Positions 27,312 to 37,481 of a stretch of DNA of 64,000 nt are shown one piece after another. A model generated the notes under the pieces. It did no database searches. It was not told where the DNA came from and saw only the letters and a list, made by a program, of their open reading frames with translations. Every line of letters begins with the position of its first letter. Position 1 is the stretch's first letter. Source of the stretch: Olsenella sp. (GTDB taxonomy: Bacteria > Actinomycetota > Coriobacteriia > Coriobacteriales > Atopobiaceae); NCBI GenBank assembly GCA_022648325.1, contig JALCMG010000008.1, positions 1 to 64,000 on the forward strand, read 5' to 3'. A program made the position numbers and the translations under genes.

Positions 27312-28210
27312 AGGGCATCATCCTGGCGGGCGGCTCCGGCACGCGCCTGTACCCGCTCACGAGCGTGACGAGCAAGCAGCTGCTGCCGGTCTACGACAAG
27401 CCCATGGTCTACTACCCGCTCTCAACGCTCATGCTCGCGGGCATCCGCGACGTCCTCATCGTTTCGACGCCGCAGGACACGCCCAACTTCGGGCGCCTGC
27501 TGGGCGACGGCTCCCGGTTCGGCGTCTCCCTCTCCTACGCGGTGCAGCCCGAGCCCGACGGCCTCGCGCGCGCCTTCCACTACGGCAGGGGGTTCGTGGC
27601 GGGCGGCCCGTGCGCGCTCGTCCTGGGCGACAACATCTTCTACGGCAACGGCCTCTCGCGCCGCCTGCGCCGCGCGGCGGCCAGCGCGGAGGGGGGCCGC
27701 GCGACGGTCTTCGGCTACCGCGTGGACGACCCGGAGCGCTTCGGCGTCGTTGAGTTCGACGAGGACTACAACGCGGTCTCGATCGAGGAGAAGCCGGCGC
27801 GCCCCAAGTCGGGCTACGCCGTGACGGGCCTCTACTTCTACGACGAGAGGGTCACGGAGTACGCGGACCGCGTGGCGCCCTCCGCCCGCGGGGAGTACGA
27901 GATCACCGACCTCAACCGCATGTACCTCGAGGACGGCACGCTCGACGTGGTGACGCTGGGGCGCGGCTACGCATGGCTGGACACCGGCACCGTGGAGAGC
28001 CTCTTCGAGGCCGGCCAGTTCGTGCGCACCGTCGAGGAGGCGCAGGGCCTGCCCGTCTCGGTGCCCGAGGAGATCGCGTTCGAGAACGGCTGGATTGGCA
28101 GGGACGAGCTGCTCGGCGCCGCGGGGAGGTACGGCAGGTCCGCCTACGGCCAGCACCTCAGGGTCGTGGCCGAGGGCGGCATCGTGCCCGACGGAAGGGC
28201 GGGGGAGTAG
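27308..28210 (+). CDS. rmlA: Glucose-1-phosphate thymidylyltransferase, copy 1
   Basis: 300 residues, standard length. It makes dTDP-glucose from dTTP and glucose-1-phosphate, the first step to dTDP-L-rhamnose. The nucleotide-binding signature [11 protein letters not shown] is at residues 8-18, followed by [17 protein letters not shown] and the GDNIFYG catalytic metal region. It overlaps the upstream glycosyltransferase by 4 nt and is 3 bp from rmlB. The protein is identical to that encoded at 57147, and the DNA is much more GC-rich than the genes that follow. Confidence 0.96.
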   Translation: MKGIILAGGSGTRLYPLTSVTSKQLLPVYDKPMVYYPLSTLMLAGIRDVLIVSTPQDTPNFGRLLGDGSRFGVSLSYAVQPEPDGLARAFHYGRGFVAGGPCALVLGDNIFYGNGLSRRLRRAAASAEGGRATVFGYRVDDPERFGVVEFDEDYNAVSIEEKPARPKSGYAVTGLYFYDERVTEYADRVAPSARGEYEITDLNRMYLEDGTLDVVTLGRGYAWLDTGTVESLFEAGQFVRTVEEAQGLPVSVPEEIAFENGWIGRDELLGAAGRYGRSAYGQHLRVVAEGGIVPDGRAGE

Positions 28211-29233
<1,023 letters not shown>

Positions 29234-29244
29234 GGAACTCATCC

Positions 29245-29595
29245 ATGTCTGACATCGAGTTCGAGAAAGAGCTGAAGGTAAGCGAGACCGGCATCGGGGG
29301 CCTGGAGGTCGTGGAGCTTCCCGTCCACGGCGATGCCCGCGGCTGGTTCAAGGAGAACTGGCAGAGGGCCAAGATGGTCGCGCTCGGCATCTTCGATGCG
29401 AAAACGGGAACGGCAATGCCGTGCGTTCCATCTCAGCCGGAAATTATTGTGCCTCCAGCAATGGCCCCATGGCCACGAGACCTGTACGCTCCACGCTCTC
29501 CCTCCAGAAGCTCTTGTGTCAAATTGGGAAAGAGGAGCTCGAGGGGTGCCTTACGTATTTTGAAGCGGAGGGTGATACATTATGCCGATGATTAA
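29245..29595 (+). pseudogene. Truncated rmlC (start of an rmlC-rmlD fusion gene) with a foreign tail
   Basis: The first 48 codons match the N-terminus of the intact gene at 59084 (MSDIEFEKELKVSETG onward). Substitutions begin at codon 30, and homology stops after ...KMVALG. The frame then runs into unrelated sequence and ends at 29595. The cupin catalytic residues and the whole RmlD half are missing, so no function is expected. This is the 3' junction of the duplicated rml block. Confidence 0.88.
29398..29589 (+). pseudogene. Possible 3' remnant of an older gene cut by the rml block
   Basis: In a frame different from rmlC, about 63 codons are open up to a TGA at 29587-29589 and encode a plausible protein end (LSLQKLLCQIGKEELEGCLT, then YFEAEGDTLC). 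I do not recognise the family. It overlaps the next ATG (29582), as the end of a resident glycan gene in the same operon would. Confidence 0.3.
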
Positions 29596-30571
29596 AAGCC
29601 CTACGATTAGCATCGTTGTACCAGTCTATAATGTTGAAAATTATCTTCGGAAGTGCATCGACTCAATTCTTCGACAGAGCTTCAAAGATTTTGAGCTACT
29701 TTTAATTGATGACGGATCCATTGACGAATCTGCCAAAATTTGTAAGTGGGCCTGTGATTTTGACTCGCGTGTCTCCTACTACTATAAGGAAAATGGAGGG
29801 CTCTCAGATGCTAGAAATTATGGACTTAAACGTATAAAAGGGAAGTACGTTTCATTTATTGACTCTGACGATTGGGTGGAAGAAAACTATCTTCGTTATC
29901 TCTACGATGCTCTCAGGAATGATGACTCAGATATCTCAACATGCGTTTTCAACATTAGGCGTGGAGACTTTGCTAAGCCGTGGAAGAAACTTCCTGAGAA
30001 GCCAGTGCTTCTTTCGGGAAGGGACGCCCTGCTCTCCTTGCTGTGTACAGACACGGTTAATGTGTCTGCAAATGGCAAGTTATTTCTCAGCTCACTATTT
30101 GCAGACGTACGCTTTCCGAAGGGAAAGCGTTACGAAGATGTTGGAACCACCTGGAGACTGCTAGATAAGGCAAGATTGGTCTCAGTTGGTGGTGCGCCTT
30201 TGTATAATTATCGTATGCGCAGTGGGTCTATTACTCATTCTGGTGATATGGGCATTTTTGACCGTTCGGATTTGGCAAGAGAGGTTTATGAAAATCTTGG
30301 GTCTCGCGGTGATAATGAGCTTGCGGCGGATGCCGAACGTTACTACGTATTTCATTGCCTCAGCGTGTTACATACTGTGAATCTTGCTGATTCAGGTCAG
30401 CGAAATCGAGCCCGGGATTTGCGTAAGGTTGTTTTATCGCACAAGGCATCAGTGCTTTCTAATCCTCGAACCCCCAGAAGGGATTCAATCGCTCTCATGG
30501 CCATTACCCTAGGCCTTCGTTTCTATCAATTCTCATGGAACGTATACGCATTAGTTTCAGGCAGAATTTGA
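29582..30571 (+). CDS. Family 2 glycosyltransferase
   Basis: 329 residues. GT-A nucleotide-binding half with ISIVVPVYNVENYLRKCIDS, LLIDDGSIDES, NGGLSDARNYG and the metal-binding FIDSDDWV near residue 97. The C-terminal part is variable, as expected for an acceptor-specific enzyme. GGAGGGTG at 29567-29574 precedes the ATG. The DNA is clearly richer in A and T than the rml genes before it and starts a run of AT-rich glycan genes, which suggests acquisition as a block. The sugar and linkage are unknown. Confidence 0.9.
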   Translation: MPMIKSPTISIVVPVYNVENYLRKCIDSILRQSFKDFELLLIDDGSIDESAKICKWACDFDSRVSYYYKENGGLSDARNYGLKRIKGKYVSFIDSDDWVEENYLRYLYDALRNDDSDISTCVFNIRRGDFAKPWKKLPEKPVLLSGRDALLSLLCTDTVNVSANGKLFLSSLFADVRFPKGKRYEDVGTTWRLLDKARLVSVGGAPLYNYRMRSGSITHSGDMGIFDRSDLAREVYENLGSRGDNELAADAERYYVFHCLSVLHTVNLADSGQRNRARDLRKVVLSHKASVLSNPRTPRRDSIALMAITLGLRFYQFSWNVYALVSGRI

Positions 30572-30590
30572 GAGAAACGGAGTAGAGACC

Positions 30591-31691
30591 GTGCAAATTT
30601 ACATACCTGCTTTTGCACTTTCATTATTGCTGGCAGCCCTATCCGTAGCGCGTCCCAAAGAATCTGGTTTTAACAATAAGCCCCAGCCATTTTTATATTG
30701 TTTAAGTGGCATCGTCTTGGTTGCTGTGTTGGCATTGCGAGAAGGCGTTGGTACTGATTATTACGATGTCTATGTTCGCAATTACAACATAATTGCCGCT
30801 GGAGGTGCCAGCCGGTTTGAGCTTGGATTTACCTTGCTGATTAAAACGTTGTTGTTTCTCGGGTTTGATTACCATTCCCTATTCTTTGTATGTGCTGCTT
30901 TGACCGTGGGTTTAGTATATCTTGCAATATACACTCAAACAAATAAAACCCTGTGGGCTCTTTTCATTTTCATGGTAGGTGGCCTTTTCTTCGCAACGAC
31001 GAACATGGTTCGTCAGGCAATATCCATAGCTATCTTACTTAATGGGCTGCCATTTGCCCTTCGTCGTCAGCCCCTCCCCTATTTCGCGCTTGTTGCGCTG
31101 GCGGCTTCGTTTCACTTATCGGCAGTTATCTTTGTCGTCTTCTATTTTCTGACGGACTGGAGACCATACAGTATAAAGAGTGTGATTGTACTGGCCATTA
31201 CAGTAATGTTTGCCGGTAGCATCGTATCTCAAGTCTTAATCATCGCTTCTCGGTATTCCTCTCAAGTAGCAGCATATATGAATAACGAGCAGCTCTCACA
31301 GACATTCCTTGTGGAGGGAAATTATGATTTGGCTGATTTGCTAATTTGTGCATTTCCGCTCATCATCTATTTTTACACTGCAAAAAATATTCAAAACAGC
31401 ATATATTATCATGTGGTTTCATATTCACTATTGTATTTATTTGTTGGCGTGCTTTCATGCATATTGTCGGGAAAAGTTTTTTTGCTCAGTCGAATGGCAG
31501 CTTATTTTTCGCCTTTTTGTATCCTTGCAGTTCCTCAATTGTTTGATGCAATCGATGATGCTGGCCTGCAAGAGGGGCTTCTCATAAAGATGGTTACCGT
31601 GGTCTTTTTCTGCTGCTCGTGCTACTACCTATTCGGCATTTTGAACTTCAGTAATGTACTACCTTATGTATCAGTATTCGACAAACTTTAG
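30591..31691 (+). CDS. EpsG-family glycan polymerase (Wzy-like)
   Basis: 366-residue polytopic membrane protein with about ten helices. The early loop ALREGVGTDYYDVYVRNYN and the MVRQAISIAILLNGL stretch near residue 140 are typical of EpsG-type proteins, which polymerise lipid-linked repeat units outside the membrane in the Wzx/Wzy pathway. Start is GTG at 30591. The neighbouring Wzx flippase and Wzz-type regulator support the polymerase role. AT-rich like its neighbours. The 3' end is followed by only 19 bp before the next gene's start. Confidence 0.85.
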   Translation: MQIYIPAFALSLLLAALSVARPKESGFNNKPQPFLYCLSGIVLVAVLALREGVGTDYYDVYVRNYNIIAAGGASRFELGFTLLIKTLLFLGFDYHSLFFVCAALTVGLVYLAIYTQTNKTLWALFIFMVGGLFFATTNMVRQAISIAILLNGLPFALRRQPLPYFALVALAASFHLSAVIFVVFYFLTDWRPYSIKSVIVLAITVMFAGSIVSQVLIIASRYSSQVAAYMNNEQLSQTFLVEGNYDLADLLICAFPLIIYFYTAKNIQNSIYYHVVSYSLLYLFVGVLSCILSGKVFLLSRMAAYFSPFCILAVPQLFDAIDDAGLQEGLLIKMVTVVFFCCSCYYLFGILNFSNVLPYVSVFDKL

Positions 31692-31710
31692 CTTCATCGA
31701 GGGGCTTGTC

Positions 31711-32712
31711 GTGTTTACATTAAGCGAAATGGCAAAATCAAATGCTAAAGTGCTCGTTATTTGCAGCGCATATAATCAAGAGAAATATATAGCTGATGCG
31801 CTGAAGGGGTTCGTTTCTCAAAAGACAACATTTCCTTTTCTGGTGCTTGTGCACGATGATGCTTCGACAGACTCCACCGCGTCGATTATCAAAGGGTTTG
31901 AATCCCATTATCCTGAAATGATAAGAGGAATCTATGAAACGGAGAACCAATATCAACAAGGACGCTATTTTTGGTATCTCCCTTTTTTAAGGAAGTCCGG
32001 TGCCAAGTATTTAGCTCTGTGCGAAGGAGATGATTACTGGACAGATTCGAATAAACTCCAGAGACAGTATGAGATTCTAGAAAAAGATTCAGATGGCGTA
32101 TTCTGTTTTTCAAATGCAGAAAAAATAGATGCGTCGACAGGGCGTAGCCTTGGACAGATGATGCCATCTACGAGTTGGGAGAAAAGCATATTAGATAAAG
32201 AGGGACCATTATCAGCGGATGATGTTATTCGTCTTAATTTTATTCCAACCGCTTCGTTTTTCGCAAGAATTGATGCTTGGCTTCAGGAGCCGAAGCTGCC
32301 AGATTCAGCGTTTGGTGGAGATCGTGCCCATCAGCTTTTTTTAGCGATTCGCGGAAATTCTTATTATATCGATAGCCCAACAGTTGTATACCGTATTGCA
32401 ACTTCAGGGTCCATGATGGCTTCTTGGCAGTCGTCAAAAGCTAGCCAAATCAAATCAATAAAAAAATACATCAGTCTCTATGAATTCTTTGATGAATACA
32501 CGCATGGTAGATACCGCAATGCGCTGTCGCCATCTTGGAACGATAGGAAACTCAGCCTAATGTTTGCTACTGCCAATTCAGCCTTGATGAAAAGGTCTGA
32601 TGCCATCGCTGCAGCAAAATGTCGTGGTTCGAAATATGAGCTTCTGACTCGGCTTTTCTTTGTTGCCCCGAGTTTAGTAAAAAAACTTTGGGAAAGGCGG
32701 TTTTCCTCTTGA
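31711..32712 (+). CDS. Family 2 glycosyltransferase
   Basis: 333 residues from the GTG at 31711, which has GAGGGG about 6 nt upstream; an upstream in-frame ATG inside the polymerase gene is less likely. Motifs are VLVICSAYNQEKYIADALKG, VHDDASTDSTASII, and CEGDDYWTD near residue 115, which carries the metal-binding acidic residues. Later parts (TASFFARIDAW, GGDRAHQLFL) fit the acceptor domain of WcaA/EpsJ-like enzymes. It overlaps the Wzx gene by 4 nt at its 3' end, indicating translational coupling. Confidence 0.88.
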   Translation: MFTLSEMAKSNAKVLVICSAYNQEKYIADALKGFVSQKTTFPFLVLVHDDASTDSTASIIKGFESHYPEMIRGIYETENQYQQGRYFWYLPFLRKSGAKYLALCEGDDYWTDSNKLQRQYEILEKDSDGVFCFSNAEKIDASTGRSLGQMMPSTSWEKSILDKEGPLSADDVIRLNFIPTASFFARIDAWLQEPKLPDSAFGGDRAHQLFLAIRGNSYYIDSPTVVYRIATSGSMMASWQSSKASQIKSIKKYISLYEFFDEYTHGRYRNALSPSWNDRKLSLMFATANSALMKRSDAIAAAKCRGSKYELLTRLFFVAPSLVKKLWERRFSS

Positions 32713-34184
32713 GCTATAAACTATCCCTAAAGTATAAAACTATCGAATCACTAATTTGGAAACTATTTGAACGCGGCGGGAATGCGTTAATTCAACTGAT
32801 CGTACAAATCGTCATGGCCCGTCTCCTTGCTCCGGAGCAATTTGGTGCGCTTGCAATCATGCTGGTGTTTGTAAACATCGGCAACGTCATTGTTCAATCC
32901 GGCCTCAATACAGCGCTCGTTCAGGTACCAGACATAGGTGACGATGACAGCTCAACGGTCTTCTGGCTGAGCTTTGCTATCTCCATCCTTCTTTACGCCA
33001 TCGTCTTCGTTGCAGCTCCGGACATTGCCGTTTTCTATCAAATGGACTATCTTGTTTCGCCGTTGCGTGGAATGGCGCTTCTTCTTGTGATTAACTCCTA
33101 CAATTCGGTGCAAGTGGCGCTTGTACAGCGCAGTTTGGAGTTCCGGAAGATATTCAACGCGACCATCATCTCCGTTTTGTGTTCTGGTGTACTTGGAATT
33201 GGTTCGGCGCTTGCCGGGACTGGTCTTTGGGCTCTTGTCATCCAGCAGTTGTCCTATCAGGCTCTCAATTGCATCGCGCTCTCTCGACAGGTGCGGTGGC
33301 ACCCTACTCTCACTTTCAAAGTAGATCGTGCTCGGACCCTCTTTGGTTTTGGCTGGAAGCTCCTAGTGTCAGCATTGCTAGACCAAGGTTACCAATCGCT
33401 CTCAGACTTGATTGTAGGCAAGCAGTTCAGCCCCACGAGCCTTGGCTTCGTGAGCCAGGGCAAGAAGTACCCGCAGGCACTTGGCAATATGCTCGACGGG
33501 TCGATACAACCCGTGATGCTCTCTGCGGTTTCTCGTGTGCAGAATGACAAGGCATCTGTGAAGCGGCTCGTCCGGCGTGCGCTTAAGACCTCGACCTTCC
33601 TCATTGTGCCTGCGATGACGCTCTTCGGCGTGGCGGCAGAACCCCTTGTGCGGCTGCTGCTGGGCGAGCAGTGGCTGCCCTGCGTGCCGTTCCTGCAAAT
33701 CTACTGCTTTGTGTACGCTCTTCTTCCGATACACACGACCAACCTTCAAGCACTCAATGGTATGGGGCGCAGTGACCTCTTCTTAAAGTTGGAGCTTATC
33801 AAAAAGGCCTATGGTATCTGTTTCATACTCCTTGGTGCGTTCGTGCTGAAGGACGTCTATCTACTCATAGGGTCCTACATGATTACTGGCATCATTAGCA
33901 CATTCGTGAACGCCTATCCCAATAAGCGCGTCATTGGCTACTCCTATGGAGAACAGCTCCGTGACATTGGCCCGGCGTTCATACTATCTGCTATTGCAGG
34001 CGCCATTACCTACTTGCTTGTGGGGCTTGGCCTTCCTGACCTGGTGACGGTTCTGTTGCAGGTCATCGTGATGTGCTCCATCTATCTGCTCCTAGCGAAG
34101 CTTTTTCATGTGGAAGAGCTTGGGTATCTCGTTAAGACCGTTAGGGAGATTCTCTTTAAGCGCAAAGGCACCAAGGCGGAGTAG
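32709..34184 (+). CDS. Wzx-type lipid-linked oligosaccharide flippase (MOP superfamily)
   Basis: 491 residues from the TTG at 32709 (GGAAAGGCGG at 32691-32700). A polysaccharide_synt-type flippase with about 12-14 membrane helices that moves undecaprenyl-linked repeats outward. Recognisable are IVMARLLAPEQFGALAIML near the N-terminus, ALVQVPDIGDDDSSTVFW and the central SLGFVSQGKKYPQALGNML. Base composition shifts from AT-rich at the start back to GC-rich after about 33.1 kb, so the import boundary may lie inside this gene. It is followed after 6 bp by the HTH fusion gene. Confidence 0.9.
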   Translation: MSYKLSLKYKTIESLIWKLFERGGNALIQLIVQIVMARLLAPEQFGALAIMLVFVNIGNVIVQSGLNTALVQVPDIGDDDSSTVFWLSFAISILLYAIVFVAAPDIAVFYQMDYLVSPLRGMALLLVINSYNSVQVALVQRSLEFRKIFNATIISVLCSGVLGIGSALAGTGLWALVIQQLSYQALNCIALSRQVRWHPTLTFKVDRARTLFGFGWKLLVSALLDQGYQSLSDLIVGKQFSPTSLGFVSQGKKYPQALGNMLDGSIQPVMLSAVSRVQNDKASVKRLVRRALKTSTFLIVPAMTLFGVAAEPLVRLLLGEQWLPCVPFLQIYCFVYALLPIHTTNLQALNGMGRSDLFLKLELIKKAYGICFILLGAFVLKDVYLLIGSYMITGIISTFVNAYPNKRVIGYSYGEQLRDIGPAFILSAIAGAITYLLVGLGLPDLVTVLLQVIVMCSIYLLLAKLFHVEELGYLVKTVREILFKRKGTKAE

Positions 34185-34190
34185 CCGGCT

Positions 34191-35039
34191 ATGGACGCGG
34201 AAAAGGTTGGAGCCACCATATCCGTCCTTCGCAAGCGCAAGGACATGACACAACGCGAACTGGCTGATCAACTTCGGGTGACCGACAAAGCAGTCTCCCG
34301 CTGGGAGCGTGGTCTCGGAGTACCAGATCAATCGCTTCTCTCCAAGCTTGCTGAGGTGCTCGAGACGGATATCGAAGTCATCCTTGAAGGCGAGCTTTGG
34401 CGAGGGGAGCCATCCTGGCGCGGACTGCTATGGCTTAACTATGAGGATGGGATTGGCCCAGATACTATGCTTTATGGTAAACGCTCCGTTTACCTCCAGC
34501 TGGGTTATCTGTTGCTCGCTGGTATCCGGCGGATTACCGTCGCAGGTATGCCTGAGACGGGCGAGGCCGCAAAGAGACTTGTCTCGAAGGTGGACGGTTA
34601 CGACGTTGATTTCAGTTTCGTCAATCTGCCTACCGGTTTTTTGGAATGGTCGCCTTCCAATAATGATGTCCCAGCGTCCACTGCCAGAGGTAGCGGGACG
34701 ATGCTCGTGACTGGTCTGGACTTTCTCTATGGAAAAGACCTGACCAGGGCATTCAAACGTCAGATGGCCGAGTGCGAGGGGCCCGTGCGGCTCACGGGGC
34801 ATAATGGTGTAGCTACGTCTGTATACTTTGTTCCCGGAGAGCAGAAGCCACTCAGCCTTCTGCGCAGTCTCAGATGTATCGAAGCCCAGTCTCGGAAGCT
34901 CGAGCGCGGAATAGTGTGCTTCCCCATAGAATCGCAGGATGACGTTATTGACGCCGCGAACCTGATAGCAATACTTGAGCGCCATTCTGGTGAGTCCGTG
35001 ATGGATCTCGGGGCGATTGCTCGGCACAGGGGCATGTAA
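34191..35039 (+). CDS. XRE-type HTH regulator fused to a degenerate RmlA-like nucleotidyltransferase domain
   Basis: 282 residues. Residues 6-65 form a clear Cro/XRE helix-turn-helix (VLRKRKDMTQRELADQLRV, then DKAVSRWERGLGVPDQ). Residues 77-220 resemble an RmlA-type domain: DTMLYGKRSVYLQLGYLLLA continuing GIRRITVAGMPE parallels the [20 protein letters not shown] region of RmlA, and LVTGLDFLYGKDLTRAFKR parallels [19 protein letters not shown]. The GxGTRLxPxT nucleotidyltransferase signature is absent, with a deletion of about 16 residues where it should be. Catalysis is therefore unlikely; ligand sensing (dTTP, sugar-phosphate or dTDP-sugar) is plausible. It is the last gene after wzx, before a probable internal promoter. 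Confidence 0.75.
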   Translation: MDAEKVGATISVLRKRKDMTQRELADQLRVTDKAVSRWERGLGVPDQSLLSKLAEVLETDIEVILEGELWRGEPSWRGLLWLNYEDGIGPDTMLYGKRSVYLQLGYLLLAGIRRITVAGMPETGEAAKRLVSKVDGYDVDFSFVNLPTGFLEWSPSNNDVPASTARGSGTMLVTGLDFLYGKDLTRAFKRQMAECEGPVRLTGHNGVATSVYFVPGEQKPLSLLRSLRCIEAQSRKLERGIVCFPIESQDDVIDAANLIAILERHSGESVMDLGAIARHRGM

Positions 35040-35051
35040 ACAGACCATCGG

Positions 35052-35081
35052 TTGTCGTAAGCGGTCTGATGCCAAGATAAT
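35052..35081 (+). promoter_or_regulatory. Candidate sigma-70 type promoter for the aminotransferase/ATP-grasp/epimerase operon
   Basis: TTGTCG at 35052-35057 and GATAAT at 35076-35081 are separated by 18 bp. An inverted pair cagacc/ggtctg (35041-35046 and 35063-35068) surrounds the -35 box and spacer and could be an operator. The start codon is 59 bp after the -10 box. Confidence 0.4.
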
Positions 35082-35139
35082 TGCATAATACGATGTTGTC
35101 CGGAGCAAATGCCCCGGAGTAAGGAAAGGTTCGCTAATC

Positions 35140-36264
35140 ATGCCATCCGACAATAAGCAGATACTGGTCACGCGCTCGTCCATGCCCCCGCTCGAGGAGT
35201 ACGTGGAAGAAATCGCTCCTCTGTGGGAGTCACATTGGCTCACCAATATGGGTGTAGAACACAAAAAGTTAGAGGCGCAGCTCAAGGAGCGCCTGGGTGT
35301 GGAGAACATCGCTCTCTTCACGAACGGGCACAACGCGCTTGAGTGTATCTTGGAGGCACTCGAGCTTCCCAAGGGTGGAGAGGTCATTACGACTCCCTTC
35401 ACTTTTGCCTCCACGACGCATGCCATTGTGCGCAAGGGGCTCACGCCGGTCTTTGCCGATATCAGTGCAAACGACTTCACGCTTGGCCCGGAGTCGGTCG
35501 AAGAGCTCATCACTCCACGCACTGTGGCCATCGTGCCCGTGCACGTGTACGGTCTCCCCTGCGATGTAAAGGCAATCCAGAAGATTGCGAACGCGCACGG
35601 TCTTAAGGTAGTCTACGACGCGGCGCACGCCTTCAATGTGAAGGTTGGCGGCCGCGGAATAGCAACCTATGGCGACGCCGCCATGTTTAGCTTCCATGCC
35701 ACCAAAGTGTTCAACACAATTGAGGGCGGAGCGGTGTGCTTCCGCGACCCGGTACTCTATGACGTGCTGAATCAGTGGAAGAACTTCGGCATTACTGGGC
35801 CAGAGAGTGTGGTCTATGTGGGTGGGAACGCGAAAATGAACGAGTTCTGCGCCGCCATGGGCATCTGCAACCTACGCCACCTAGACGATGAGATTGCGAA
35901 GAGGCATACCGTCGCCGAGCGCTACTGGAAAGACCTTGATGGCGTTTCGGGGGTAAGGGTCTTCCCACCGCGTGGTGATGTGGAGTACAACTACGCCTAC
36001 ATGCCCGTGACCTTTGATCCGAAGGTGTTCGGAGCCACGCGCGATGACGTTGCCGACGCGCTCGCGAAGGTGAACGTTGGAGCCCGCAAGTACTTCTACC
36101 CGCTCGTCTCCGACTACGACTGCTACCGCTCTGTCTATGCGAGCGAGCGCACGCCGGTTGCAAGGCACGCTGCCGCCACCGTGCTGACCCTCCCCATGTT
36201 CGCCGACCTTGCACTGGAGGACGTGGACCGCATCTGCGGTGTGGTGAGGGGGTGTGCACGATGA
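35140..36264 (+). CDS. DegT/DnrJ/EryC1-family PLP aminotransferase
   Basis: 374 residues. These enzymes usually transaminate nucleotide keto-sugars. Family features are visible: LFTNGHNALECILEAL, EVITTPFTFASTTHAIV, the PLP-contacting VVYDAAHAFN, and SFHATKVFNTIEGG with the Schiff-base Lys. GGAAAGG lies just before the ATG. The last codon overlaps the ATG of the ATP-grasp gene (ATGA), the first of two such overlaps. It may aminate the 4-keto sugar made by RmlB, but the substrate is not readable. Confidence 0.9.
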   Translation: MPSDNKQILVTRSSMPPLEEYVEEIAPLWESHWLTNMGVEHKKLEAQLKERLGVENIALFTNGHNALECILEALELPKGGEVITTPFTFASTTHAIVRKGLTPVFADISANDFTLGPESVEELITPRTVAIVPVHVYGLPCDVKAIQKIANAHGLKVVYDAAHAFNVKVGGRGIATYGDAAMFSFHATKVFNTIEGGAVCFRDPVLYDVLNQWKNFGITGPESVVYVGGNAKMNEFCAAMGICNLRHLDDEIAKRHTVAERYWKDLDGVSGVRVFPPRGDVEYNYAYMPVTFDPKVFGATRDDVADALAKVNVGARKYFYPLVSDYDCYRSVYASERTPVARHAAATVLTLPMFADLALEDVDRICGVVRGCAR

Positions 36265-37481
36265 ACGTTACCGGGAAGAAGACGCTGCTCCTTCTGGGTG
36301 GCTCGCGCTACTCGATGCCGGTCATCGAGAGTGCTCACGAGCTGGGTGCTCGCGTCGTCACGTGTGACTACCTACCCGATAACTACGCACACAAGTTCTC
36401 CGACGAGTACGTCAACGCCAGTGTGATTGACCGCGAGGCTGTCCTACAGGTAGCCAAAAGCGTCCATGCCGACGGCATCATGTCCTTCGCAGTGGATCCA
36501 GGTGTGACGAGCGCGGCCTACGCCGCCGAGAGACTTGGGCTGCCCTTCCAGGGCTCGTACGAGAGCGTATGTACGTTGCAGGACAAGCAGCGATTCCGTA
36601 CGTTCTTACGAGACAACGGCTTCAACTGCCCAGAACTCTACGTATTCTGCTCCGCCGACGAGGCGGGTGCGCATGCAGATGAACTGCCGTATCCTGTGAT
36701 TGCCAAGCCTGTGGACTCGGCCGGTAGCAAGGGTGTCTCCCGCGTGGAAGGACCGGAGGGGCTGCGAGCTGCCGTCGAGCATGCGCTCGGTTTCTCCCGC
36801 GCGCGACGCTGCATCGTGGAGCAGTTCCTTGAGAAGCAGTACCCCTCGAGCGATGCCGACGGGTTCACTGTGGGCGGGAAGTTCGAGTGCGTCTCCTTCA
36901 CCTCCCAGTACTTCGACCTTTCCTGTGAGAACCCCTACGCGCCTGCCGCTTATGGCATGCCCGCCGAGATGCCCGCCTGGGCACAGGGGGAGCTCAAATC
37001 CGAACTGCAGCGTCTTGCCGATCTCTTGGGCCTTCTTGATGGCGTCTACAATATCGAAACTCGCGTGGCCACCGACGACAAGCCCTACATCATGGAGGTG
37101 TCGCCTCGTGGGGGCGGTAACAATCTTTGCGAAATGTTGAGGTACGCGAGTGACGTGGATTTGATTCGAGCTTCCGTACAGGCGGCGCTTGGCATAGCTG
37201 TGGAAGGCGTCTGCGAGCCGGTCTATGACGGTTTCTGGTACCAGCAAGTCATCCACGCTCGGGAGGTGGGTGCTTACAAGGGCATGTGGTATGCCCCGGG
37301 GTTTGCCGAGAAGCACCTTGTGAAGGAGTCAATTTGGGTTGAACCCGGCGCTCCCGTGGAGCCCTTCAGCGCTGCTAACTTCGCCTTCGGTAACTGCTTC
37401 CTGCGTTTCAAGACGTGCACTGAGCTGGATGAGTTCCGTATCCACGAGGACGAGTACATGAGGGTGGAGGTCGAGCGATGA
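36261..37481 (+). CDS. ATP-grasp family ligase
   Basis: 406 residues. The N-terminal pre-ATP-grasp part begins KTLLLLGGSRYSMPVIESA. The ATP-binding region has PVIAKPVDSAGSKGVSRV near residue 145 and RRCIVEQFLE, and the metal site is YIMEVSPRGGGNN near residue 280. Such enzymes join a carboxylate to an amine or thiol with ATP; relatives in glycan loci can attach amino acids to amino sugars. GAGGGGG at 36246-36252 precedes the ATG, which overlaps the aminotransferase stop; the 3' end overlaps the epimerase start. The three enzymes probably act on one sugar. Confidence 0.85.
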   Translation: MNVTGKKTLLLLGGSRYSMPVIESAHELGARVVTCDYLPDNYAHKFSDEYVNASVIDREAVLQVAKSVHADGIMSFAVDPGVTSAAYAAERLGLPFQGSYESVCTLQDKQRFRTFLRDNGFNCPELYVFCSADEAGAHADELPYPVIAKPVDSAGSKGVSRVEGPEGLRAAVEHALGFSRARRCIVEQFLEKQYPSSDADGFTVGGKFECVSFTSQYFDLSCENPYAPAAYGMPAEMPAWAQGELKSELQRLADLLGLLDGVYNIETRVATDDKPYIMEVSPRGGGNNLCEMLRYASDVDLIRASVQAALGIAVEGVCEPVYDGFWYQQVIHAREVGAYKGMWYAPGFAEKHLVKESIWVEPGAPVEPFSAANFAFGNCFLRFKTCTELDEFRIHEDEYMRVEVER

